Below, piece by piece: positions 49,501-62,955 of a stretch of 64,000 nt of DNA. Location of the stretch: the NCBI GenBank assembly GCA_013396525.1, contig VWYX01000126.1:558001-622000 (forward strand), read 5' to 3'. The first letter of the stretch is position 1; each line of letters opens with the position of its first letter. Source of the stretch: Chaetorhynchus papuensis (taxonomy: Eukaryota; Chordata; Aves; Passeriformes; Rhipiduridae). The translations under genes and the position numbers were made by a program. The notes beneath the pieces are model-generated. The model was not told the DNA's origin. It made no database searches and worked only from the letters and a program-made list of their open reading frames with translations.

Positions 49501-52500
49501 TTTGTCTCTGAAGGCTTGATGGCTTCTGGTACTTCACAAATCACACTCAGAAGTTAAAATGCAAATAAAAAAAAATACTAATGGACTCTTCCAGAATTAA
49601 GGAGAAATGACTTGGAATCTTCAGAAGCATGCCATCTATTCAGCCATCGATGGTTTTCCTCATGTAGGAAAAAGCTACAAGAGTCTGGGGAGATTTTCCC
49701 TGCTATAACAGTGATAATTTGAACTCAAAAATAACACTATTGCTAGTGTTTCATGCTCTGTCTCACTACTGAACAGGTTGCTAACTAGTGGGTTTTTTTG
49801 TGTTCATGTGTTTATACTGTAAAAGAAAATATTGCAAAAGGATATGTAATGTAATTTTTGACAGGTTTAAAAAAACCAAAACACTGAGGTATTACTCTAG
49901 GGATGAGTTGTCTGTTGTGTGTGTATGTGCTTAGGGCTGTGGTGGTTTCACAGTAGGCCAAGCTCATTATACAGGCAGTTATATGCATATTTCTGTCCAC
50001 ACCTGACAGTTTGTTCATTTTTTAAACCTGTTAAACCATCTTTCTCTGTTTCAGGAGATCTTTCTGACTTTCTTCCCTTTTCTTAGCACTCTGGGAGTTT
50101 TCTGGAGCCTTTTTTCCATTCATGCCAAGAGTTGAGTTTTTTGTGCCTCACATTCTTCTCATGCCGGTACTCTTCCTTTTTTTAGTCTTTTGCCAGAAGT
50201 TCCAAGAGCAATTTCACCCTTCCCCAATCTTTTCTGTTGATTTCAACCATGCCCTCGTGTTCTGTTTGGTTTCTACGCCCTTTTCTCTGTCTTGTTTTAG
50301 TTCAAGGAGCTCCAAAGAATTTCTCAAGTGTTGGGGCTGACTGAATGAGAGCCAAGAGCAAGTGTTGTTAAAGCCAGAGCAGGGCCTCAAGAAAGAACCT
50401 TGTGTTTGTAGCATTTCCTAGCGGCAATATTCCTTGTGTGTACAGCTGCTTTTATATGTGAATCAAAAGTGCTTTACATATATTAATGCAGGCATGTAAC
50501 AGCTCTTTGGAGCAGGTGATAGCTGTGTGTCCTCCCTACTTCTTGGTTTTGTAATTTAGTTTTCTAAACTCATTATGATGTATAAGATTGAAGGCTACAT
50601 GTGATGCTGTGAGCAAATGAGATGAGTTAATTTTTCTTCTCTGAGAAGTTTGACTAGAATAAATAGTTGGGTTGATTTGAAATAAATTACTAAGACATAT
50701 ATAATCAGATTTTCAGTCTGTTACGAACCGAGATGAGAATGTCTTCACACTTATTTATTTAGTACTCTGCTGCACAAAATTTATTCAGGAAATAGTAAAA
50801 TACATTTCTTAAATAGTTGTATTTATATAATTATATTCTTGATTAGTTTTGCTCTGAGTGTTCTTACTCCATAATGAATGTCTTTTCCAGTTTAATTTAA
50901 TCTATTTTTTTCAAAATGTATTAACTTATATTGACCAGGAAGCAACTTTGTTATTACAAAATAATGTTCTTGGACAATTGCAGGTACAGATCAGACTTGT
51001 GTTACATCTCAGCAGCCAGGAGTAGACCAAGCCTTATATTTAATGGGGGTTTCTGCTGTCTGTCTGGAATTTCTCAGAAGGAAATGAATGTGTATCTGCT
51101 TGGTGTGGTGCTTGAGCTAATGCCTATGGAAATCATTTACCATAGTGGGTGTGCAGAGCACAGATTCTGCACTTTTGTGCAGTGTCTCTGAGATTTATGG
51201 ATTTACTGAAACCTGCCTGTGGTTCTGGTCAGGTGCTTGCTAAAAGTTGAAAATGCTCAAATTCTATCCCAGCAAAATGTCCCAGTGGAAATGGAGAACA
51301 CACAGGGCAGCTGGACATACAGTGCTTTACTTGCTATATGAAATGGATGAATTACAATTTGTGAAAGGAAAAAAGTAAACACAGTGTCTGAAGTGTGCGT
51401 GTACCTGGAAGGCAAAGTATGAGAAATTGATGATTGGAGATATTTTTATTATGAAGAAAAGCCTTTTGTGCGAAATCCATCTTAAGAGAATGTGTTGTAC
51501 TTGTGCCATATATACTCAGAAGATGGATGCAGCATTGTCAAGGTTGAGGTTTCCTACCCTAGAAATGATCCTAGAGAAAAGCTGTACAATATAACTCTTT
51601 ACACAATGCAGCAGTAGCACTAAAAATTGTAAATTCTTGCCAATTCATTTATTGCAGTAATGAAAATCATTTGCTCTCTGTCCTGGACTAATAAAATAAA
51701 AACGGATTTTAAAGTATAAAATTATACCAGAAGAAATTAAATTTAGGTATTCAAGTGGTTTTCTCAAATATATTTATACTCTAGCACTTCAAATGAATAA
51801 AGAGATGGGCCAACAATGGCAAAATGTCTCTGCTAAACTTCATTCTTTGAGTGTAATTTTCTTGTTGCCAAATAACAGCATTTCTGGCTGAAGTTCTGAG
51901 CACTAGTTATGTCTCTTGCCCAGTTAAGTCAATTACAGGTGTGTGGTCTGTCTTATTTCATCAAGATTACACAGTGCTGACATGTCCTATTTAAAAGATG
52001 TGAACTCAGTTGTGTCTAAAGTGGAGGCTGGTTCTAGCACACACAATATTTATTCTTTTTGTGTCAACCTTTTATTAGTCAGTGTAAAATATTTATGTGT
52101 GTCAGTCTAGGTTTGTGTGGTGACATTTTTTTTGAGTAGGGTTGTACAATAAAACTAGATCAGAACAAAGTTCCTCTGAATGCTACCATCAAACACAAAT
52201 GTTTTTGAAGAACTATGTTTTAAAGACATCAGTGTTGTAAGGATTATGTCTTTTGAGACTCTGCTGGAGGGATGTCTAGTATAATTTTTATAAGGGGGTA
52301 TTGCTGGGACTTCTCAAATTATCTGTAAAGTGCTGTGAGATTTGGATCTAAATATGTTTTAAGATTAACTTAAGTTAATCACATTGGAAATTTTGTTAAA
52401 CACATTAGAAATTGTTGGTTTCTTTCCAAAGAACACATGAGCAGTTAGTAAGTTTCTCATTTAAGAATATGGCATGACAATCAATGAAAATATTTATACA

Positions 52501-55429
52501 ATTTTCATACATATTGTTAGAAATATATTTGTACAAACAGATAGTGATTCAAGATGACATTATTCTGCATTTTTTGCATCTTCTTTTGTCAGGTGCTGGA
52601 GGCTGCTAGGGCAATCCTGCCAAACATTAAGCCTAGGCAAGCCAAGTCTGGAGTTACGGAAAAGTAGCACTTAAGTTTATAGATCAAGAGAAGGATTATT
52701 TTGATCGACATTCTTCTATGGCTATATATCAACAAGAAAATGGGAAGAATTAGCTGTGCTTTTATCTTCAACTAACCCAAACAAGACCTAGTATCCTTGG
52801 GTTTATCTTACCCTTAGAGAGTTCCTGTTATCTGTCTTTTATTTAGTTGTGAAACTGGATGGAGCAGCTTGACCCCTTGTGGCACGTGGCTTTTCACTGT
52901 TGGTGCCGGATGTTAGGTGGTTCATGGGCAGCACTGCTGAGCAAGGTAACATCATACCACTCATTGGTTTTGGCCTTCATTTTGTTATTTTTGTTTCCTG
53001 GATCATATGTTGTGAGGTTTTTGGTTTAGTTTTCATCTCAGAGCAGTCAGATTTTTTTCAGCTCTGATTAGGAAATCTGACAGACAGCCCATCTGAAAAT
53101 GTGGTCAAGTTCCTTGCATTTTGTCCTAATTTTTATGGAGTAGTTGGGATGAAACCCTTTGGTAAGAGTAGGTATCCAAATCTTCTCTGTCATATTATTA
53201 GTCTTCTCTGTTTTTTATCTCTGCCCAGGCATTGTGGTTGTCAGCTGTGAGATCTCTTTCACTGTTTCACTTACATATCCAGCTTTTCTTGTGTTGGAGC
53301 CCAACAGGTCCCAGGGTCAGTTTACACCAACTTGGCTGTTTCTTGTGTCTTCTTCACTCAACTGGTTCCCATCCTTCTCTGGTTTTCTGGTCCTTCATCT
53401 GCGTGTCTGTCCTTACATCCCATGTTCTTACTTGGCAGATTGTTATTTAGAGAATTGGGTAATGTCAGAAGCAAACATGTTTGTGTTATTGCAGTATTTT
53501 GAATGTAAACTGGGAGACTACCTGAAAGTTGCACAGCTAAGTCTCAATTTGGCACTTCCTAAGTTTCTTAACTGAAGTCATTTGTAGTTTCAGCATTTCT
53601 TCAGGTCAGCTGGGAACTCGTGAGCTTAAGAAGGGAAATGCTCAATACTGGATGGAAAAACCTTCCATGAATCCAGGTTTGTGTGGTCTCACTAGGACCC
53701 AACACCTGATCTTGGAGCCTCAGAATTTCTGCAGTCTTTCACTGGTTCACTTCTGTACTGTCTGAACCAGCCAAAACTATTTGCTATATATCCTCCTGCT
53801 ATGAGTGTTTTACTATCCCACTACAAAATCCCAATACTAAAGATTTATTTGTTTTATTTATTGCTTTTTCATAGTTGTAAATAAATGGAATTGGTCTAGG
53901 TTCTTCAGTATGTCTAGGGACCTTTGACAAAGCTCCCTGTATGCCTTGGTTTGGAAGGAAGCAGGACACTGTTTAAAAGATACAAAACTGGAGGAATCCT
54001 GGTCACTTGTGGAGGTAGGGAAGTGACTCAAAGAGATTGGTAGAGACTAAAATGAACCTGGGGAAGACCAGAAGGCTGGTGAAAGTTCAGCTATCACATC
54101 AGAGAGATGTCTCCCCAGCATAATCCAGCTCTAGACAGTGGTAAGATGCTTAGAAAGCAGCTGTGGGGAGAAGTGATTGATCTGGGATGTACATGTAGAT
54201 GGAATCTGTAGTGCACAGTGAAGTTTTGGGAGCCTTATACAGGCAAATTGTACTTAATATTTTTTTCCTCTGTTGCCATATATATCCAGTATTTCTTTAT
54301 TCATAACATTGCTGGGAAGAGAGCTCAAGAGTGTTTGAGGATATATGGAGGGAATGAGAAGGCACAATTGCAAATAGAACGGAGGAACTTTTTTAAAGGA
54401 TAACACAAAAATATGAAAAGCAGCATTTGAATTGAAATTATGGCTATAAGGAGGAGAAAGGCTTAAAGGATCTGTTTTAAGATATGGAATTGTTCCTAGT
54501 GGAAAACATCAGAAATAAGTTTTTTGGATATATAAACTGCTTTTTGAAGTGTTTGTTGAAGAGGTCACAGATATTCTCTGTCAGCAGTTCTTCACCTCCT
54601 TACCACAACCCATCCCCATTCATATTTCTATGTTTTTTTCTGTGTAAGATGACTATGTGTCATCTTGATTATGCAGACAAATTAAAACAATGAGCTGCCT
54701 TTCTTACTGGTTAAGATCATATACAGGATGGAAGAAAGGGAAAAAGAGAGAATATTTGTATAGAACCTCTGATACAATCCATAGGAAAGTTAGGGCAAGA
54801 CTTAGGATACAACCTATTTTACAGAATCTAAATCTTGTCCTAGGTGCTGTCTTTAATATTTTATGAGCGACTTAGCATTGTCATCAGCTGGTATCATCAT
54901 ATTAATAGGGATGTAAAGTATCTTAACCCTTTTACTTCCCTGAGGAGAAAAATGAAGTACAAACCCCATACTTTTTTTTTATCATTGTTGTTCCATGGGA
55001 AAGCATGAACTCAAGCTGCAGTAGAGGAAGAAATGATTTGATGTTCTTGTAGATAGCAGAAACAGTGCCCTTCATATGCTTTGAATTGTTGAATCATTTA
55101 CATTTTGTTTCTTTGTGATGCTTTTCATAATTTTCATAAAGTATACCCACACTTGATGCTATTGAGAAGAAATAAAATTTATGTAAGATGAAAAGAAGTG
55201 CTGCCAGGATGCAGCTTTTCGCCTTGATTTGTTGTAAAGCGAAGAGACAATTTAACATTCGGGATGGGGAGAGAAGGGGGATTACCTAAGGGATACTGTT
55301 GTTGAGGAGAGTGTAATTTTACTGTCAGATATGCTTGGACTTATTTTTGTCAGAGTAATTTGCAGTAATCTGTGGGTTATTTGTGCTCTGATTTTCTCCA
55401 AAGTACTGTGATGTGTTTCTTGAGACCTG
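46593..55429. other. Long unique stretch, no gene seen
   Basis: Nearly 9 kb without a recognisable gene. There is a T run at 48502-48514 and a GC-richer patch at 48590-48880 with overlapping open frames on both strands and no recognised protein. Text at 50468-50530 resembles an old MIR/L3-type tail. The 138-codon plus frame at 53159-53575 is hydrophobic but has no domain I know. Confidence 0.45.
50468..50530 (+). repeat. Possible ancient MIR/L3-like tail
   Basis: AAAGTGCTTTACATATATTAA (near 50467-50487) and the following text resemble the shared 3' tail of very old vertebrate LINE/SINE families (words of the type AGCGCTTTACAAATATTAA). The match is short and made from memory of the family, so it is tentative. 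Confidence 0.35.
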
Positions 55430-55715
55430 TTGTGCAGTTTGAGTTAACGTTTGTCTGAGGCTGTACCTGCCCTGCGAGTTCTGTAGGCTCCCTTGCCGCT
55501 CCTGGGGGGGCTGAGTGACAGCTGCAGAGGAGATGTTCCTGTTTGGGTCTGGGGGATGAGCACTCCCAGCACCGACTGCTGCTCTGCAGGGCCGAGAGAG
55601 AGCGGGACCGGCCGGCCTTTCGGGTTCTCTTGTTTCTGTGGGGTTGCACTTGTTGCTTTCAGTGTTGTTCTTTTGTTCCCCATGATTCTTTTTTCTGTCG
55701 AGTGAGTCATTCACT
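55430..55715. other. GC- and CpG-richer island with overlapping minus-strand frames
   Basis: Surrounded by AT-rich DNA, this segment has a C/G run (around 55496-55512), GGGCCGAGAGAGAGCGGGAC (55589-55608) and a CCGGCCGG stretch. Minus-strand frames of 129, 90 and 88 codons overlap here, the longest opening on GTG rather than ATG. None resembles a protein I know. Options are an old GC-rich insertion (LTR or leader), a small CpG island, or an exon. I cannot choose among them. Confidence 0.4.
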
Positions 55716-58689
55716 ATGGATTTATTTCAGGAGGTCTAAAAAGCTATCGATACTCTCTGCACACATAACTCATGAGTATAAGTGATGGCTGTGTATCTAT
55801 ATAGTACAAAATACTTTTATCCATTTTAATATTGCTCGAACTTTAAATCACCTAAAGGTGTGTTTCCCTTTCTCCCAGGAACTTTGTCACTTAAATAAGG
55901 ATACCGTTTAAATTATTGCAGTTGTGTTAAATCCCATTCATTTGTATGTTTTATGTATTTTTTAGCCATATTTTTAAACATCTATTGCAAATGCACTTTA
56001 CAATTCCAGTAGAAAATTACTTTTGTGTTTCTGTAATGATCCCCTTGAGGTTATTTTTGCATAAATCCTTTTTTCTATTTTCAGATACAGATCTGTTTTA
56101 TAGTAGAGAAAAAGCATTTTTAGCAAAAAATGTAAATTAATTTTTTATATTAAAAAAATTCCTCTATGGGACCTAAATTCTGAAATACGATGATCAGAGG
56201 CACTCTTTCTAAGGAGATATAATTTGTATTTTTTTTATAATAACAAGTTCCTTTTTATAACAAAAATACGCAACTGCTATCAGTTCTGTTGCAGTGTTCA
56301 TTGTACTTATTTGAAGAGGAATATTTTCTCTATAGTTTATAAATTTGTCATGGACAATTTCCTGTTAAGCCTAGTAATGGATTCCTTGAGTACTTAAACC
56401 TCAGAGGAACCTGAACAGACTTGGTTGCAATTTCGTATAAATTTTAGTGATTCTGTTTTTATGTATTTCATTTAACTTACTATATAGTTTTCCTCTGCCC
56501 TTGTTTTTTAATCTGTGTTGAGAGATCTCAGGAAGTTCTTGCTACATTTTGCCAAAAAAATAGTTTTTTGAACTTTATGGTCTTCTTTTCATATTGTACT
56601 AATTTGTGAAGGGTACACCCCATTGCATGCTGATTTATAACAACTTCTATTGAATTTGAGTACATCTTTATCTATATTCCATAATATCATGCATTTTTGT
56701 TATGGAACATAACTTGCTAGGAATTATGTTTTGTGACAAGTTTACTGGTTAACATCTCTGACTTAACGACTTCAGATAAAGTGGAAGTGAGCTGATACTA
56801 GTTTTTGGTCTAAAATATTGGTAAAACAGGATATAATTTTTGGAGGTTTCAATTAGTTATTATTTTTATAATGTTTTGATGCCTTCTAAGTTATATAAAG
56901 TCTCATGAACAGGATAAGATAGCATTTCACTGTCCAACCATGCCATTAGTGTAGGATTTACTTCTATAGAATTTGTATATCATGAAAATGCTGTGCTGTC
57001 ATTGCCAAATTGGAGTGGAAGTCTGAATTCTGATAGTTAGTTCCTCTCCACTCATTGCCCAGTTGAGTATTAGCCATTTGCTAAGTTGAAGGAGTTGATA
57101 TAATTTGACATATAAGTTTAAGACTCTATTTGTTAGAAGAAATGCTAATTTCAGTGATGTTATTAGTACATGCTAATATAGCATGTTTACGAGAGAGGTT
57201 TTAATGGAGGATTTTTGCCTGCTTTAGTAAGAAATTATTTGGTAATTGTATCTGTTGGTTGTCTTTAAAAAATTCATAGGCACTACATAATTTTTAAATA
57301 GCTTCAGTATCTCAGAAGTTCTACTTGTTTGATCCTACTCCCTGAGTTATAACTTCTTAGTGAATTGTCATGCCTTTTTTTGGCCTGGATATAATGATTT
57401 TAGGATTAGGGTTTGATTTTTTTCATAAGTAGAGAGGTTTTTTTCTTATGGTAGAGAGTCAAAATGTTCTCCTTCATTTCTTTTGGTCCATAATGATTTC
57501 ATTGAGAACTATCACTATCAAACTTCGTTATTCAGCGAAAATTTTTGTAGAACTTCTCGTAAGGCAGCCTCTTGCAAAGTTTGTTAGGATCCTTTTACAA
57601 GTTCCACTTTTCCCCCCAACCTAGTTATTAAAAAGATAGCATGAAAACCAGAACCCCAATACTTGCCTGTGTCTTAGATGCCTGCCTTGCAATAAACATT
57701 GTTCATAGCCGAGCTCATTGATGTTTTAGAATGTAACTTGCTTTGTCCAATGCACCCACTGGCCTCCTGGGTGTTACCAATACGGATGAGTGCAGACAAC
57801 CAGTCCAGACCCAAAAGGGCTCTCCAAGGCTCAGTTAGTAAAGCAAAAGAACAGCATTAAGCTGCAGAAAAAAACCCTCATTTAATCTCTATAGTTTCTG
57901 CAAACATAGAAAATACTACTGGGAGATAAGCCTGAGAAGGTTCCACTGTATACTGCACCAGTAATCTTCTATAGGCACGCTTAAGAAAAGGGGTATTGGG
58001 ATGGACATTTTAATTTTTCTGTGTACAAATGGTAATAAGAATTGTGAGTTGTTCTAAATTTTGGAAGACAACTTCCAAAGATGTTCCACATTTAAAATTT
58101 TCTGAACACTTTTTTTTTTGTATTATATTTGATTCTTTTGCTCTGATTACTCACTAATATTCTTTAGAGTCTTTTTTTTTTTTTTTTAACTGGAGAAAAT
58201 ATAATGGATTTGACATGTAATGCTATTCACAATTGATTTCTAGGGTGACATTTACAGCAAGCACATTTTCTGGGAAACATGTCTTTAAATATTGGTGTTC
58301 TTAAAAAGTGGAAAGCTGGAAAACGGAAGGCAGATGTCCACTGTGATGTATTGCTGGCCTGGTACCAAAAGATGCCAAGTGTCTTGTGTTAAGGCATTGT
58401 GAACATCACAGAATCAGTCCCCAAGCTGATCGGAGTGAGAAATACATCACCTTTGTAAGAAGATGGAACTGCTCCTGTTGGTGTGGGATAGAATGTTTGT
58501 CTGTTATGCTGCACTGTATTCTGCTGTGTTTTTAAAATACTATCCATCCGTATGCACCATTTAGATTTGGGCATGTGAACTTGCATGCAGTTTAAATGCA
58601 TGTTGTATTCCATTTTCCAGTAAAGTTAACAGAGGAGTAAAAGAAAAATTTGCTGGGCCTATTCTTCACTTAGCTTTTTATTTTTAACA
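55716..58689. other. AT-rich unique sequence, no clear gene
   Basis: Mostly AT-rich DNA, with T16 at 58172-58187. On the minus strand at 58389-58613 an exon-like stretch can be read (residues FYPTPTGAVPSSYK). It is flanked by a CAG on the 5' side and AAAGGTGATG on the 3' side, but the splice contexts are weak. Confidence 0.4.
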
Positions 58690-59130
58690 AATGAAAAATA
58701 CGTAGAGCAGTTGTCATTTGTTAAAGTGTAGCAGAAAGAGCGAAACAGGCCAGTGGATGCTTCATCAAGAACGCTCATTCAGAATGATGAATGTGGCTAA
58801 ACACACATTTGTTCGTAAAACTTGCAGAGTGGATGAGCATCATTAAGCATGAGGAATAGGTGCAGCACACTGAGAAGAGAGTGGAGCAAACAGATGTTGT
58901 GAATTTTCGCAGACATCCTTCATCCACCAGTCCATCATTAATATGGTTGAAGGTGATCCTTTCTTTTTATTTAATAAGCACAAACAAAGTGTGTGCGCTC
59001 TAATACTGCTGAACACACTTTTTCCAGAGGGAGTGGGGTTTAGATAGAGGGCTACTAAAATGCAGATAGATTTCCTGTTTACATATGGTGATGGCATTTC
59101 GGCTTTGTGAGCTTGCACGTATGGTTTGAC
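58690..59130. promoter_or_regulatory. Candidate conserved non-coding element
   Basis: The block has about seven CpGs spread over 400 bases, ATTAA/TTAAT cores and GATGAATG-type words, with no convincing open frame. Texture is unlike the AT-rich flanks. I infer regulatory DNA with low confidence. Confidence 0.28.
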
Positions 59131-61507
59131 ATGGCCACTTTCTTTCCTCTCAGCGTGCCTTTATTTGACAAGCTTCCAAATAGAAAGGTCTCAGTGTGCA
59201 AAGAATGCCCTGAAAACCCATTTGATCTGTGGAATTAACCTTTCTGAAGCTTTAACTGCTAATGCTGATTTTTTGCTTCTCTGTTTGTGTGAGAAAATCC
59301 CTTTATGTATTGTCATCTTTCCAAGAATTTCTTAAATTTTCAGTCTTGAATGTTAATTTCAGTGTTTATCCGTGCATAAGATTTTAATTCGTGATGTCCA
59401 AAAGGTTTGGAGGCGTGCATTTTGTCTTTACCACAATTTTAAAGTTCTTTTAATTTTTTTTTTTTTTATACTTTCTTCTGCAATGATGAACTATAGAATT
59501 TCAAATTGACTTTTACAAGTTCCTAACAATCCTCTTTTCATGATGGAGAGCTTCTTTTGTGGTGGTCGTCTACAACTATAAAATGCTTACTCTTAGTTTA
59601 TCAGAGGTGTTTTTTTCTAAAGGTTTGCTTTAGTAGGCAAAACGTTTGGCATGTTGAGAACTTAGGCCTGCTGTTCTAGGGTGCCTGTGAATGGGAACGT
59701 GGGGCTGGAGAATGAGCCCAGCAGGCGAGGTAGAGGCAATACTGATATTCTGAAATCAGAATTTGTTTTCATTGACAGAGTGGTAATGTGCAAGATTATT
59801 TCTTATTTCAGGAACCATTTTTTGAGATTTAAATAAATAAGGGTGTTGAGGGTGACAGTCAGGAGGCAAGAATTCATTCAGGACACTGTAGATATTGTTG
59901 CTTTCTCTCTAAGTAAATGGCTTGAAGGAGCTGACTGGCAGTGGCTTAGGTGCATAAATGATCTGGAAAATACTACAACAAAAATTCTGTTCTTTTTCCC
60001 ATATACAAAGTGTTTTAAAGATGGAATGTATTCTTTCCACTGTGCTGTCTCTTACTTTCCCAAAAGCATTTAACAAGCCACCTCATTTTATCTCTTCAAA
60101 TTTCCTTTTGAAGTTCTTCTGATACACAGCACATACAAGATTTGACAGGGGCCTGTCTTTATTGTGTTGCATTATTTACTTTTACTATTCTGTCTTCCTT
60201 TGGTCACTGTTTTTCTCCTGTTCCACAGATGCACTTGTAATCTTTTTATTCCACATTAAATATTTCTGTGTGTTTTGTCACTGAAAATTTAAGTTAATTA
60301 TCAGGAATCTGATGAGCAGTGCTGCCTTACATGGGTCCTTAACATTTTCTCCTGTACTTCCATTGTCCTTCAGTTGCTTCACTCTTATTATGGTAGGGGC
60401 TGAAAGATGGACCAGATCAGAAGCTGTTCTGTGTCAAGAATGATGTAAGAAAAAAAGGATTCCTAGTCATCTCATTTCTCTGTTGCTGCTTGTCATGCAA
60501 CTCCACAAACAGTTGTTGCAATTGAAGGCTTAGTGTGGAAACGCAAATGAGCAGCTGAAGCTGAAGGTAGTCGGCCTGTGAGTCTCCTAGACAGAACTAT
60601 ATAAATACTACTTCAGCAAAATCATATAATATTGAAGTTATAAATTTATGGGATAGTCATTTGTCTGTTACAGATATTCCAAAGGGGACAGCTTTCTGTG
60701 TCAATTTAAAAGAAAATTTAGCAATGTTCCTTTATTCATCACAGCTTTTCCAAGTAGATTTAATCTTAAAAAAACCATCATATTCGATAATGAGTTCCCA
60801 GTTTAAGTGTAAATTAGATATAGCTGTTACCCCACTGTGCCTCTCCTCAGTCAGTACATCATTTTCATCTGCTAAACTGTATGGAAACATGCTGGGTGGA
60901 CAGTAAGCAAAAATATTTTTGGAGTTCATCTTGATGTGCTTATACATTAAATTTTATAGTCCCTGAAAACACAGTCTGTAGCCCATTCTTTGTTGAGAAA
61001 CATACAATAGAATCTTTATAAACTGAGAAACTTGTAGGCAAATAAAATTGATAATGTGGGTAATTATTTTGGATTTTATTTGTGGCCCACCTGCAGTAGT
61101 TCTAGTTAGAATTTTAAGTAACTCACGAATGGAAGTATCCAAATCAAATTAGGATGTTTTCTGAGATGCAACATTTTGTATTGCCCTAATTTTATCCCAT
61201 GTTTTTCCTAATATTTGTTGTGTGTTCCTTTTTCAGAGCTTAAATTTACAATTAGATTTAATTTTGATTTGCTTTGGGTTTTGTGGTGCAGACAGAGAGA
61301 AGAATACAATTCTTGAACTCCATCAAAATTAATTCTAAACTACCACACTGAAACAGTTCTTCAATAAATTTTAAGTACTGAAATAACATATAAATAAGAG
61401 CTCTTTGAATACTCGGAGGTGTAAGTATGCCTGTCAAGTCTAAATCCTTTTCCTGATAGATTAACAGTTCCCCCAGTAACCTGAACCTTTATCAGCAATG
61501 TGCAAAT
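59131..61507. other. Unique sequence, no gene seen
   Basis: No gene or transposon is recognised. There is a run of 14 T at 59454-59467. Open frames of 60-81 codons lack support. Confidence 0.5.
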
Positions 61508-61790
61508 TTACAGGGAAATGATTGGATCAGCAGCCTGTGTAGGTTGACACCAGTGTGAGCGTGTCACGCCAGCTCCAGCGTTTGTGATACAGGCTGATGT
61601 GTGTGCACGGGCAGAGATAATCCTGCTGTGTGGGGGTCTCCTGGATGTTCCAGCAGCTCTTTTCAGCTGGTGGGCTGGGCGCTGCCGTGTGTGCACGTGC
61701 CGACACCGAACCAAGGGAGTGACGTGCAAACTGTGGTGATGGTGGATCGCATCGGTCCCACCCTGAGGAAAACGCCAGCATGGAATTTTC
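61508..61790. promoter_or_regulatory. CpG-rich island with E-box and CRE-like sites
   Basis: About fourteen CpGs occur in 280 bases in an otherwise CpG-poor area. A perfect CACGTG E-box lies at 61694-61699 and a CRE-like TGACGTG at 61720-61726. Open frames on both strands (73 to 133 codons) overlap and look like composition effects. It may be a small CpG island or distal enhancer, or an unrecognised insertion. Confidence 0.35.
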
Positions 61791-62955
61791 AGTTCCTTTT
61801 CCTAGAGCTGTTGTTTTTACCCCATAGGGAAAGTATTTGAACTTTATATGCAGGATACTTTTCTTCTTGTTAAGAGGGAAGTAATGGTACTGCCTGACTT
61901 GAGAAGAGGTAGAAGAGGACAGATACATTAACTGATTTCAGCTAATGGGGACCACGATGTGTTATGGAAATGCAGGTGGGAAGATTACTGCATAGTGATA
62001 AGAAAACCTTTCAGATGATGGTAAAGGGAATCGAGGATATGCGCTGTTTCTCTTTCAAAATCAGTGTCAGGATATTTAGAGGACAGGCTATCACTATTAT
62101 GTTAAATTGTGCTACCTACAACGTAAGCTTCTGTCTTTGCTAAAGCTGCCAGTTTTTATAAACAGCTGAAGACAGAAAGGGTTTACTAAGAATAATGTTG
62201 AAGCCCAAAAGAATCCTGCAGCCTATAAATCTTAATAGAGGTTCTAAGATTCCAATGGGCTGCATGTGTCTCTTTTACCCAACCTCACTCCATCTTGGCT
62301 CCCCTGTGATGACTGCAATTTTCTTGAAACAGAGGCACGGTGACTTGAATTTACTCGTGGCACTATTTGCCTACAAACAGGAATACATGCATATAACCTA
62401 TGCAAATCAATAAAAGCATGTCAAGACCCCTTAGATCGCAGTGCTCTGCTAAAATGCAATTTATCATGCTGCAAATGAGAGTAAGAGACTAGGTAACAAA
62501 TAGTGTCTGATCATTTAACTAGCACCTGTTGTCATGCATTTGAAAACTGCATTTTTCATTTGACGTACAGTAAATTGCATTTTCATATATATTGAATGGA
62601 AGAGGGGACTTGGGGATGTACATATGCAGGATTTCATGAACAATGGAAGTTTTACAGCTGCTTGCTTGAAGGGGTCATATCCGAGTCTAAAAATGTATTT
62701 GTTCAGGTTTTGGGAATGCAAAATATCTCTATTTAGAGAGAAAAATGTAGAAAGTGAGGGTTTGATGCAAATTTATAGCATTGTTAAATGTATAATTACT
62801 AAGAATTGTTTCTAAAAAATATCTAAATCAGACAGCTATTCTAAAATTTATTCTAAGAATGTGCCAAATCAGGTGAAAAACAGCAATATCTTTTGAGAAG
62901 CACTGTTTAAATTTGTTTTGAGGACACATTCTTCCCCCCCACACCCATTTCTTTA
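61791..62955. other. Unique sequence, no gene seen
   Basis: AT-rich DNA with no recognised gene or repeat. Open frames do not exceed 72 codons. Confidence 0.5.

Noticed and set aside
53159..53575. 138-codon hydrophobic plus-strand open frame resembling a membrane protein
   Set aside because: Hydrophobicity follows from the T-rich strand. No conserved pattern is visible and a second frame is also open within it.
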